In this document: piece by piece, positions 1-6,111 of the stretch
How positions within the stretch are numbered: the first letter of the stretch is position 1
How the letters are laid out: each line of letters begins with the position of its first letter
Assembly (NCBI GenBank): GCA_016938515.1
Contig: JAFGUM010000138.1
Location: 1-7,611, forward strand
DNA from: Spirochaetales bacterium
Lineage (GTDB): Bacteria; Spirochaetota; Spirochaetia; Treponematales; UBA12059
Reading direction: 5' to 3'
Length of the DNA: 7,611 nucleotides
Made by a program: the position numbers and the translations under genes
Notes under the pieces: model-generated
Databases searched by the model: none
What the model saw: the letters and a program-made list of their open reading frames with translations, nothing else
Told to the model about the DNA's origin: nothing

Positions 1-1644
1 GAATGCCGCTTGATCCTGAAGCAGCTCCGGCGTCGCGTTCTGCTTCACCTCGAAGCGCGCGATCATCTCCGGGTTGCCGCCGAGCAAGATGTCGGTGCCG
101 CGGCCGGCCATGTTGGTGGCTATGGTGACGGCGCCCTTGGCTCCGGCCTCGGCGATTATGGTTGCTTCACGCGCGTGATTTTTGGCGTTGAGTACTTCGT
201 GTCTGATGCCGCGGCGAGTGAGGGCGGCAGACAGGCGTTCAGACTTGTCTATGCTCACCGTGCCAACGAGCATGGGTTGTCCCTTGGCGTGCGCCTCGGC
301 TATCTCGTCGCATATAGCGTCAAACTTTTCGGCTTCATTGAGGAACACGAGGTCGTCTTCGTCGAGGCGGGCTACAGGCCGGTTGGTCGGAATGACTACG
401 ACATCCAGTTCGTAAATTTTCTGGAACTCGACTGACTCGGTTTCCGCGGTACCCGTCATGCCCGCAATCTTGTCGTACATGCGAAAGTAATTCTGGAAGG
501 TAATCGTGGCCAGCGTCCGGTTGCGCCTGGCAATCTTGATGCGCTCCTTGGCCTCGATAGCTTCGTGCAGGCCGTCTGAATAGCGGCGGCCGTGCAGGAT
601 GCGCCCGGTAAACTCGTCTACGATCTGTACAAGGCCTTCCTGCACCACGTACTCGGTGTCACGATGAAAGAGTTCGCGCGCCTTGATCGCCTGGGTAAAA
701 TAGTGGACAAACTCGAAGTTCTGCTCGTCGAACAGCGATCCCTGGATGAGGCCCCGCTTTTTAAGGGCAGCTTCTATCTTGTCGAGGCCTTCAGACGTGA
801 ACGAAATTTTCTTGTTCTTTTCCTCGACCTTGTAATCACCCTTGAGCGTTTCGCCTTCATCTTCTTTGGGATATTCTCCCGTGGTGGGATCCTTTTCAAC
901 CTCAGTGAGCTGGGGAACGAGTTTGCTCACCTCGTTTATCTTGTAGGTGTCGTCTTCTGCGGCTCCGGATATGATCAGCGGCGTCCGGGCTTCGTCAACG
1001 AGGATGGAGTCTATCTCATCGACGATACAGTAGTGGTGGCTCCGCTGTACGCGCCGGGCAGGATCCATCACCATGTTGTCGCGAAGGTAGTCAAAGCCAA
1101 ATTCGTTGTTGGTGCCGTAGGTTATGTCCCTGGCATAGGCTTCGCGTCTGGCGTCGTTATCCATGGACGACAGGATGGCTCCTACGCTCACACCAAGGTA
1201 GGCGAAGACGGCACCCATCCACTGGGAATCGCGTTCGGCCAGGTAGTCGTTTACCGTTACCACGTGTACGCCCTTGCCTTCGAGCGAGTTGAGGTAGGCT
1301 GCGGCTACCGATGACAGGGTCTTGCCTTCTCCCGTCTTCATTTCAACTATCTTGCCGTCGTGCAATACTATGCCGCCAAGCACCTGCGTATCAAAAGAAC
1401 GCTCGCCGAGTACCCGTCTGGCGGCTTCGCGAGCCAGCGCGAATGCTTCTGACAATACAGAGTCAAGAGCTTCTCCCGACGCTACGCGCGCTCTGAGTTC
1501 GGCTGTCTTGGCGGGAAAATCGGCGGCCTGTAGCGACATGGCCCATCCCTCGCGCTCGTTTACCGCGTGGAGTCTGGGTAGCAGGGTTCGTATATCACGC
1601 TCTCGCTTGGAGCCAAAAAGTGCTGTCAGGGGGTTGAACGCCAT
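1..1644 (-). CDS. secA: Protein translocase ATPase subunit SecA (N-terminal 548 residues, runs off left edge)
   Basis: SecA is the cytoplasmic motor that uses ATP to push unfolded preproteins through the SecYEG channel. Translation from the ATG at 1644-1642 begins [17 protein letters not shown]. It contains the Walker A motif MKTGEGKT at residues 102-109, the Walker B/DEAD-type motif DEID at 209-212, [13 protein letters not shown] after it, the preprotein-binding region ([24 protein letters not shown]), [27 protein letters not shown], and the second-motor-domain motif [14 protein letters not shown] near 511-524. Motif spacing matches well-known SecA proteins at the N-terminus. By motif VI it is about six residues longer than E. 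coli SecA as I recall that sequence; a charged stretch at about residues 248-280 may account for this. The helical scaffold, wing and zinc-binding tail lie beyond the window. No strong Shine-Dalgarno precedes the start. No secM-like gene lies upstream; the gene is divergent from the lipoprotein gene. Confidence 0.97.
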   Translation of the reverse strand, partial: MAFNPLTALFGSKRERDIRTLLPRLHAVNEREGWAMSLQAADFPAKTAELRARVASGEALDSVLSEAFALAREAARRVLGERSFDTQVLGGIVLHDGKIVEMKTGEGKTLSSVAAAYLNSLEGKGVHVVTVNDYLAERDSQWMGAVFAYLGVSVGAILSSMDNDARREAYARDITYGTNNEFGFDYLRDNMVMDPARRVQRSHHYCIVDEIDSILVDEARTPLIISGAAEDDTYKINEVSKLVPQLTEVEKDPTTGEYPKEDEGETLKGDYKVEEKNKKISFTSEGLDKIEAALKKRGLIQGSLFDEQNFEFVHYFTQAIKARELFHRDTEYVVQEGLVQIVDEFTGRILHGRRYSDGLHEAIEAKERIKIARRNRTLATITFQNYFRMYDKIAGMTGTAETESVEFQKIYELDVVVIPTNRPVARLDEDDLVFLNEAEKFDAICDEIAEAHAKGQPMLVGTVSIDKSERLSAALTRRGIRHEVLNAKNHAREATIIAEAGAKGAVTIATNMAGRGTDILLGGNPEMIARFEVKQNATPELLQDQAAF

Positions 1645-1661
1645 GGGGCTTACTCTATATC
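1634..1661 (+). promoter_or_regulatory. Candidate promoter for the lipoprotein-nnr operon, overlapping the secA start
   Basis: On the plus strand TTGAAC (1634-1639) and TATATC (1656-1661) are 16 bases apart, each matching the consensus at four positions. The -10 shares the island TCTATATC with the opposite-facing secA -10, and the -35 lies over the first secA codons. Initiation near 1668 would leave a leader of roughly 37 bases carrying the GGAGG at 1693-1697. The match is weak, and it is called mainly because the operon needs a promoter close by. Confidence 0.25.
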
Positions 1662-1681
1662 TTTTCACGATAAGCGGTCAA
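1654..1681 (-). promoter_or_regulatory. Candidate sigma-70-like promoter for secA
   Basis: On the minus strand a TTGACC hexamer (1681-1676) is followed, after 16 bases, by TATAGA (1659-1654). These match the consensus hexamers at five and four positions. The -10 ends only nine bases before the secA ATG, so the predicted transcript would start within a few bases of the start codon, giving a nearly leaderless mRNA. This agrees with the lack of a clear Shine-Dalgarno there. It is inferred from sequence only; an upstream promoter inside the lipoprotein gene is also possible. Confidence 0.4.
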
Positions 1682-1692
1682 GAAGAGAGTCT

Positions 1693-1697
1693 GGAGG
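1693..1697 (+). promoter_or_regulatory. Shine-Dalgarno GGAGG fixing the lipoprotein GTG start
   Basis: GGAGG sits seven bases before the GTG at 1705. This spacing favours GTG 1705 over the in-frame ATG at 1717, which is too far downstream for the same site. Confidence 0.8.
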
Positions 1698-1704
1698 ATC
1701 ACGG

Positions 1705-2934
1705 GTGCGACAGGCGATGTGGGTAAGGCTGACAGGGTGCATCGCCGCGGTGGTGCTCGCCGCGTCTCTTTCAGCGTGCTCCCAGTCCAGGGACGTTGTT
1801 CGGTTGCAACGGGAGCAGCTGTTCTCGCTTGGTTATGGCGTGCTCGAGGATCAGCTCAACCTGTTCAACCTGGACGGCAAGGCTCCTCCTCAGAAGACAC
1901 GGCTGGCCATGCGCGATGGTATCTTTTTTATTGCCAACGGCAATGCTGCCAAGGTTCTGACGCTGTCTTCGTACGGCGATCTTCTGGCCATGGTATACAA
2001 TCCCGAGAGGAATCCACCGCCACAGACACTCCAGCCTTCAACCGAAGGTGGCGACGTCAGGGGCCGTACCGCCCGGCCGTATCCGTTCTCGTCTCCGGGC
2101 GAAATCGCGGTTGATTCCCGTCGGACAATATTTGTAGAGGATCGCGTTCCGGAAACCAGGCGGTCGTACGATGATGCGATGAAGGCCAGCCTCGAGTACG
2201 TCGTGTTGCGCTTTTCCCGCGATGGTGAATACCTCGATTATCTGGGGCAGGAGGGCGTTGGCGGTACGCCGTTTCCGCACCTCAGCGGGCTGTACATCAC
2301 GGCGAACGACGAGTGCGTCGTCGTGTCGCTTACGGGGCAAGGATGGATGGCGTTCCGTTTTGACCAGGGCGGAGCCTTGATCTCGACGATACGCATCAAG
2401 CGGGATGATCTGCCGCGACCGCCAGGGGAAACCGACGCCATAGCGTCCATGGGTGGCATCATCGCCTCTCCGGACGGTACCGGAATAATAGTGAAGGTTG
2501 ACTACTACGAAGAAATCATAGACGCTGAAACGCACACCCAGGCAGGTATCGAATACTCGTCATCGTGGGCATGGATAATGGATGGGGCCACGGGCGCGTA
2601 CGTCGACCGTTTTGAGCTGCCGGCTTTCGAGTCCATGGTCGAGCTGGAAAAAGATGAAAAACCGGTGCCACGCGCGTGGGAACTCGCCGGAGCAGCGGCG
2701 GGTTCCCTGTTTCTGTCTGCCGCCGATGGAGATAGTTCCACCTACTATGGCCTCTTTGACATGCGGACAAAAGCGTTCAAGCTATTTTCGCTGCGCATAG
2801 ACCCGGATGAGCTCTTGTATACTGCGTTCTCATTGTCACCAGAAGGCATACTTTCAGCCATTCTTGGTTCCGCGTATGAGGCGCGCTTTGTGTGGTGGCG
2901 TTTTGATAAAGTCATCGGTGGGCTACTCCCGTGA
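1705..2934 (+). CDS. Predicted lipoprotein with beta-propeller-like (NHL/WD-type) sequence, function unknown
   Basis: A 409-residue protein starting at GTG 1705. The N-terminus has a basic residue (R8), a hydrophobic stretch (about residues 11-22) and the lipobox LSAC with Cys25, so it is probably exported by Sec, lipidated and anchored to a membrane facing the periplasm or outside. The mature part has repeated short beta-rich units with propeller flavour: RDGIFFIANGNAAKVLTLSSYGDLL (about 70-94), PGEIAVDSRRTIFVED (131-146), LRFSRDGEYLDYLG (168-181), LSGLYITANDECVVVS (193-208), MAFRFDQGGALISTIRI (215-231) and GGIIASPDGTGIIVKVD (250-266). No catalytic motif is recognised. It recalls a conserved treponemal NHL-type lipoprotein family, but from memory only. 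The stop overlaps the nnr start by four bases (GTGA), so the two are probably translated together. Such propellers usually bind proteins or ligands; the real role is unknown. Confidence 0.85.
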   Translation: MRQAMWVRLTGCIAAVVLAASLSACSQSRDVVRLQREQLFSLGYGVLEDQLNLFNLDGKAPPQKTRLAMRDGIFFIANGNAAKVLTLSSYGDLLAMVYNPERNPPPQTLQPSTEGGDVRGRTARPYPFSSPGEIAVDSRRTIFVEDRVPETRRSYDDAMKASLEYVVLRFSRDGEYLDYLGQEGVGGTPFPHLSGLYITANDECVVVSLTGQGWMAFRFDQGGALISTIRIKRDDLPRPPGETDAIASMGGIIASPDGTGIIVKVDYYEEIIDAETHTQAGIEYSSSWAWIMDGATGAYVDRFELPAFESMVELEKDEKPVPRAWELAGAAAGSLFLSAADGDSSTYYGLFDMRTKAFKLFSLRIDPDELLYTAFSLSPEGILSAILGSAYEARFVWWRFDKVIGGLLP

Positions 2935-4511
2935 AACCGCTCGTGTGCTTCGCCGAGGCGGTAGCGCTGGACGCGTCAACCAAAGAACGCTTTGGATTGA
3001 GTGATGACCAGTTGATGGAATCAGCCGCCGCGGGCATGGTTTCTGCCATTATGGCCGACAACGAGTGTGTTATGGCGATGGAGAATGCCACGGTGCCGGC
3101 TGTAGCGGTTTGCGGCCGCGGAAACAACGCGGGAGACGCGTTGGCGGTGCTCCGCCGTCTCGCTTTCGCCGGCTTGAATGGACTCGTGGCCATAGTTCCG
3201 GAGTCTCCAGGGCCGGTAGCGGCGCGACGGCTCGCCGAAGCCAGACTGGCCGGTGTTGTGGTGCTCGACCCCGACGACCAGCTCGTAGAAGGCGTGCTGG
3301 CGTCCGCCGCGTTGGTGCTCGACGGTATTTCGGGCATCGGATACAGGGGGCCGAGGCGTCCTGCCGCGGCTGCTCTCATGGCGCTGATGGAGCGAGCGCG
3401 CGGCCGCGTCATGGCGATAGACGTGCCGTCCGGTACGGGGCCCTGGGCTTCCCTGGAGGGCGCCCCGGAGGGCGCCCAGGGGCAAAGCCTCGGGGTAGAC
3501 GTGGAGTCGCCGGTGTCCGCATCCGCTACGCTGTGCGTCGAGCCTCTCAAGGCCGAGCTGTACTACCCTGGATACCGTCCATACGCAGGTACCATCGTAT
3601 CCATCACGGGCGTCATGCCCAGGTCCGCGGGGGTGGGTTCAAACTGTTCGCTTCTCGAAGAGTCTGATTTCGGTTCGCTACTGCCCAGGCTCGATCCGGA
3701 CGCGCACAAAGGCAGTCGCGGCGCCCTGTGCGTATTCGCGGGCTCTGCTGGCGCGAGTGGCGCCGCTGTGCTGTGCGCGCGCGCCGCCTCCGCGGGAGGC
3801 GCCGGTAGCGTTACCCTGCTGACAGAAGAAGGACTGGTAGCTGTTCTTCAGGGGCTCCTCACGGCGCACATGGTGCGCCCCGCCCACGATCCGGGTTCGA
3901 GGCGTTTCAACGCGGCTGTAGCCGGTCCTGGCTGGGGTCTCGGCGTGGCCAACGAGCGTGCACTCGAAGACTTGTACGCGGCTGACATTCCGCTGCTGTT
4001 GGACGCCGACGCGCTGCGCCTGCTCGTCCGCTCGTCTCTGGCGACGAGGAACGCCCCCCTCGTGCTTACGCCTCATCCCGGTGAGTTCGCTCCGCTTCTT
4101 GCCGTCGCGGAAGGCGCGATGGCAGACGAACCGGAGGCGATCTTCCGGGCTAAGCGTCGACTCGCTTTTGACACGGCGGCGGCCGTTGCCGATGTTGCGA
4201 GACGGTACGGTGCTGTCGTGGTGCTCAAGGGATCTACGACGTGGATAGCCGATCCTGAAGGGCGACTCGCCGTGTGGGACGGCCGCGACCCCGGCCTCGC
4301 CACCGCTGGTTCCGGCGACGTGCTGGCCGGGGTCGCGGGAGCCTACCTCGCCCGCGGGGCTTCGGCATGGGACGCTGCCGTAGCAGCCGTCATAGCCCAC
4401 GCTCTGGCTGGACGAGTAGCGCGCGGTGCGGGATTTTACGAAGCAGGCGCCCTCATCGAACCGCTCGCCAGCGTTTCGTACGGAAGGAGTACCGGTGGAA
4501 ACCAAGGATAA
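2931..4511 (+). CDS. nnr: Bifunctional NAD(P)HX repair enzyme: NAD(P)HX epimerase / ADP- or ATP-dependent dehydratase
   Basis: A 526-residue two-domain enzyme of the YjeF type. It repairs NADHX and NADPHX, the hydrated forms of NAD(P)H: the N-terminal domain interconverts R and S epimers and the C-terminal ribokinase-fold domain dehydrates the S form using ADP or ATP. N-terminal domain, about 1-230: GRGNNAGD (62-69), VLDGISGIG (129-137) and AIDVPSG (162-168). C-terminal domain, about 240-515: HKGSRG (259-264), GSAGASGAAVLCARAASAGG (271-290), AGPGWGLG (331-338), LLLDADAL (355-362), LTPHPGEF (379-386), VLKGSTTW (431-438) and TAGSGDVLAG (458-467), with Asp463 the likely catalytic acid. The length is normal for the fusion. 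The GTG start overlaps the lipoprotein stop, implying coupled translation; only a weak G-rich site precedes it. In the epimerase half, the usual GNNGGDG reads GNNAGDA, so that domain is somewhat divergent. The dehydratase half looks intact. Confidence 0.95.
   Translation: MKPLVCFAEAVALDASTKERFGLSDDQLMESAAAGMVSAIMADNECVMAMENATVPAVAVCGRGNNAGDALAVLRRLAFAGLNGLVAIVPESPGPVAARRLAEARLAGVVVLDPDDQLVEGVLASAALVLDGISGIGYRGPRRPAAAALMALMERARGRVMAIDVPSGTGPWASLEGAPEGAQGQSLGVDVESPVSASATLCVEPLKAELYYPGYRPYAGTIVSITGVMPRSAGVGSNCSLLEESDFGSLLPRLDPDAHKGSRGALCVFAGSAGASGAAVLCARAASAGGAGSVTLLTEEGLVAVLQGLLTAHMVRPAHDPGSRRFNAAVAGPGWGLGVANERALEDLYAADIPLLLDADALRLLVRSSLATRNAPLVLTPHPGEFAPLLAVAEGAMADEPEAIFRAKRRLAFDTAAAVADVARRYGAVVVLKGSTTWIADPEGRLAVWDGRDPGLATAGSGDVLAGVAGAYLARGASAWDAAVAAVIAHALAGRVARGAGFYEAGALIEPLASVSYGRSTGGNQG
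3455..3478 (+). repeat. Tandem 12-base direct repeat inside nnr
   Basis: Two adjacent 12-base units, GGAGGGCGCCCC and GGAGGGCGCCCA, differ only at the last base. They are in frame and encode a duplicated EGA-x unit (EGAPEGAQ, residues 176-183) in the loop after the AIDVPSG motif. The flanking CCCTGGGC (3441-3448) and GCCCAGGG (3474-3481) are perfect 8-base inverted complements, so the RNA could also fold here. It looks like a small in-frame slippage duplication. Confidence 0.7.
4484..4489 (+). promoter_or_regulatory. Shine-Dalgarno AAGGAG fixing the start at 4495
   Basis: AAGGAG lies inside the 3' end of nnr, five bases before GTG 4495. It selects this start over the ATG at 4426, which opens the same reading frame but lies deep in nnr without a comparable site. 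Confidence 0.75.
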
Positions 4512-5022
4512 GGGGCAGATTAACTACTACTACAACCGCGAGTCCAGGCTTGAGCGGGCGGGGCCGTACGCGACCTTCATAAACCAGCGGTACAACAGCA
4601 AACGGCCTGGCCTCATCCGCTCGCTGACCGCCACCAGATCGCTGCGATTCCTGTTTTTTGCCGTGCTCATCACGCTTATCGGCGCATTTATAGTCGATTT
4701 TGCAGTAGGCAACAAGGATCGTGGAAGCGTCAAAGGCGTTAGCCTGGCAGCGAACGCCATGTGGTTTGAAGGCTACGTCTACGCGACTATCAAGCGAGAT
4801 GAGCCGTGGTTTTCGCTCTTCGGCGCGGAGCCAGCGCTCGTACCCGTGTCATTCAAGGCAGGCGACGGTGTTTCGTACGCCACGGGTGTGATGCAGGCGG
4901 ACGAAGACGAGTTTCGCTTGCGTTTCCCCGCGGAATCCAACCCGGGTCGAATAGTTATTCTGGCCAGCGTCCAGACCGACGACGAAGAAGCGAGCCTCGA
5001 ACTCGTCGTCGGAGTAGACTGA
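4495..5022 (+). CDS. Single-pass membrane protein, conserved-hypothetical type, function unknown
   Basis: A 175-residue protein starting at GTG 4495. It has a polar, tyrosine- and arginine-rich N-terminal segment (residues 1-50, with YYYNRESRLERAG at about 11-23), one transmembrane helix (FLFFAVLITLIGAFIVDFA, about 52-70), and a C-terminal domain of about 100 residues with alternating hydrophobic strands ending in acidic residues. The positive charge before the helix (R42, R48, R51) predicts a cytoplasmic N-terminus and an outside C-terminal domain. No enzyme motif is seen. I recall similar N-terminal FYYNRE-like proteins annotated as hypothetical in spirochaetes, which I cannot verify. The gene overlaps the nnr 3' end by 17 bases and carries its own ribosome site within nnr, so it is probably co-transcribed with nnr and the lipoprotein gene. 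Confidence 0.85.
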   Translation: METKDKGQINYYYNRESRLERAGPYATFINQRYNSKRPGLIRSLTATRSLRFLFFAVLITLIGAFIVDFAVGNKDRGSVKGVSLAANAMWFEGYVYATIKRDEPWFSLFGAEPALVPVSFKAGDGVSYATGVMQADEDEFRLRFPAESNPGRIVILASVQTDDEEASLELVVGVD

Positions 5023-5033
5023 CCAGCCGCGCC

Positions 5034-5062
5034 TTGACCCCGCAACGGCTTTCCGCTATCGT
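5034..5062 (+). promoter_or_regulatory. Candidate sigma-70-like promoter for the 5092-mutT pair
   Basis: TTGACC (5034-5039) and TATCGT (5057-5062) are separated by exactly 17 bases, matching the consensus hexamers at five and four positions. Initiation near 5069 would leave a leader of about 23 bases holding the ribosome site at 5079-5084. It occupies most of the 69-base gap after the preceding operon. Read-through from upstream remains possible because no clear terminator is seen in the gap. Confidence 0.45.
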
Positions 5063-5078
5063 ACGAATCGAACGCTGA

Positions 5079-5084
5079 AGGGGG
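5079..5084 (+). promoter_or_regulatory. Shine-Dalgarno AGGGGG before the gene at 5092
   Basis: The purine run AGGGGG is seven bases before ATG 5092 and supports that start. Confidence 0.65.
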
Positions 5085-5091
5085 CCAGACC

Positions 5092-5502
5092 ATGGTTCAG
5101 TTCTACCTGTTGAGCGTCCTCATGAATATCGCGGCGGGTTACGCGCTCGTGTCGTTTGCCACGGAGCCCAAAGGCACCAAAGTAGACGGAGTCAGAGAAT
5201 TCATGAAGGATGGAACCATCCGTCTTATCGTGGGCATCCTTGGTACGACCGTCGGATTTTTCAAGCTGCTTACGGTCATGCGCGGTGACATACCCGTTGT
5301 CGGGGATTTCCTGCCGTCAATAGCGGGTATCGTGGCGGGCTTTACGCTGCTACTCGAGTTCTACCGGGCCAACTCCAATGTCACGACCAGTTCCATCGAT
5401 AAACTTGACGCCATCTTTATCGCCAACCGGAAGCTGATAGGCATCGTGTCCATAGTAGCAGGCTTCGCGCATTTCCTGTTTCCCAACGTGTTGTTCCTGT
5501 AA
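5092..5502 (+). CDS. Small four-helix integral membrane protein, function unknown
   Basis: A 136-residue hydrophobic protein. Four membrane segments are predicted by eye at about residues 3-22, 42-62, 69-91 and 114-135. The short linkers include TEPKGTKVDGVREFMKDG (24-41), VMRGD (62-66) and a polar loop YRANSNVTTSSIDKLDAIFIANR (91-113). Glycines within the helices (GILGTTVGFF, GIVAGF, GIVSIVAGF) suggest tight helix packing. No transporter signature, conserved charged pair in the membrane or enzymatic motif was recognised. The start is supported by AGGGGG seven bases upstream. The stop codon TAA is followed at once by the ATG of the mutT-type gene, which lacks a good ribosome site of its own, so mutT translation probably depends on this gene. 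Its role is unknown. Confidence 0.82.
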   Translation: MVQFYLLSVLMNIAAGYALVSFATEPKGTKVDGVREFMKDGTIRLIVGILGTTVGFFKLLTVMRGDIPVVGDFLPSIAGIVAGFTLLLEFYRANSNVTTSSIDKLDAIFIANRKLIGIVSIVAGFAHFLFPNVLFL

Positions 5503-5892
5503 ATGAGATCAATCGCGGGTGTAGCCATCAGAGGCTGCCAGGTTTTCGTGGCCAGACGACGCGCGGGCGGTGACATGGGCGGCAAGTGGGAATTCCCCGG
5601 CGGCAAAGTAGAACCGGGCGAGACCGACGCGCAGGCGGTACAGAGGGAGTATCTCGAAGAGTTTGGTATCGTCGTCGCCGCGGGTGCTACCCTTGGAGAG
5701 TCGTCATTCGTCAACGGTGGCAAGCATTACGAGCTCGCTGCGGTACTCGTGTATTTTGACGGTGAGCCCGTTTCGCTGTACGAACACGACGAGTATCGGT
5801 GGGTAGATGAAACCGAGCTCGGGAATCTCGATCTGGCTGCCTCGGATAGTTCGCTCGTACCCTTCGTCGTGCCGTTACTCGTCGTCTCCTGA
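5503..5892 (+). CDS. MutT-type Nudix hydrolase (likely 8-oxo-dGTP/nucleotide pool-cleaning diphosphatase)
   Basis: A 129-residue single-domain Nudix enzyme. MutT-type members hydrolyse oxidised nucleoside triphosphates such as 8-oxo-dGTP to the monophosphate, preventing misincorporation into DNA. The full Nudix box is present at residues 34-56: Gly34, Glu40, Arg48-Glu49, Glu52-Glu53, Gly55, Ile56. Before it is KWEFPGGKVE (28-37), the phrase typical of MutT-like members, and after it an EYRWV motif (97-101) of the kind found in the same group. The length of about 130 matches E. coli MutT. Substrate cannot be fixed by sequence; other Nudix substrates are possible, so no symbol is given. The ATG directly follows the TAA of the membrane-protein gene without a clear Shine-Dalgarno, indicating translational coupling. 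The last 18 bases overlap the 3' end of xseB on the other strand. Confidence 0.92.
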   Translation: MRSIAGVAIRGCQVFVARRRAGGDMGGKWEFPGGKVEPGETDAQAVQREYLEEFGIVVAAGATLGESSFVNGGKHYELAAVLVYFDGEPVSLYEHDEYRWVDETELGNLDLAASDSSLVPFVVPLLVVS

Positions 5893-6111
5893 ATCAAACA
5901 GCCCCAGTTCTGGCTTGCCATCCGGTGGAACGGGCTGATTGAGGAGTACTTCAACGCGTGATTCCATGCGTTCAAGGTCTTTTTCAAGCCCCTTTGAAAG
6001 CTTGACGCCTTCCTCGAATACGGCAAGCGCTTCTTCGAGCGCGAGATCTGGCTCCCGAATGCGTTCCGACAGCTCTTCAAGCCTCGTAAGCCGCTCTTCG
6101 AATTTTTTCAC
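5875..6111 (-). CDS. xseB: Exodeoxyribonuclease VII small subunit
   Basis: A 78-residue acidic helical protein. Several XseB chains wrap the large subunit XseA to form exonuclease VII, which degrades single-stranded DNA from both ends to acid-soluble oligonucleotides. The family pattern is visible: FEERLTRLEELSERIREPDL (4-23), LEEALAVFEEGVKLSKGLEK (25-44), and a second helix ending RVEVLLN (52-58). The tail PELGLFDSGDDE is short and acidic. The start is GTG 6111, with GGAGG (6123-6119) seven bases upstream. It overlaps the xseA stop by four bases, so it is translated with xseA. The 3' end overlaps the convergent mutT-type gene by 18 bases. Confidence 0.93.
   Translation of the reverse strand: MKKFEERLTRLEELSERIREPDLALEEALAVFEEGVKLSKGLEKDLERMESRVEVLLNQPVPPDGKPELGLFDSGDDE

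Noticed and set aside
592..1314. 240-codon open frame on the plus strand opposite secA
   Set aside because: It lies entirely inside the well-supported secA reading frame on the other strand and its translation shows no recognisable motif; a GC-rich antisense shadow.
4426..4494. Upstream ATG at 4426 as start of the single-pass membrane protein
   Set aside because: It would extend the overlap with nnr to 86 bases, adds a segment unlike the rest, and lacks the strong AAGGAG that serves GTG 4495.
3678..4505. 275-codon open frame on the minus strand opposite the Nnr dehydratase domain
   Set aside because: Antisense shadow of a domain with all its motifs intact on the plus strand; no start context or domain.
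5025..5050. Possible terminator: AGCCG ... CGGCT followed by TTT
   Set aside because: The stem is only five base pairs with a 16-base loop and a three-base T-run; it also overlaps the candidate promoter at 5034-5062.
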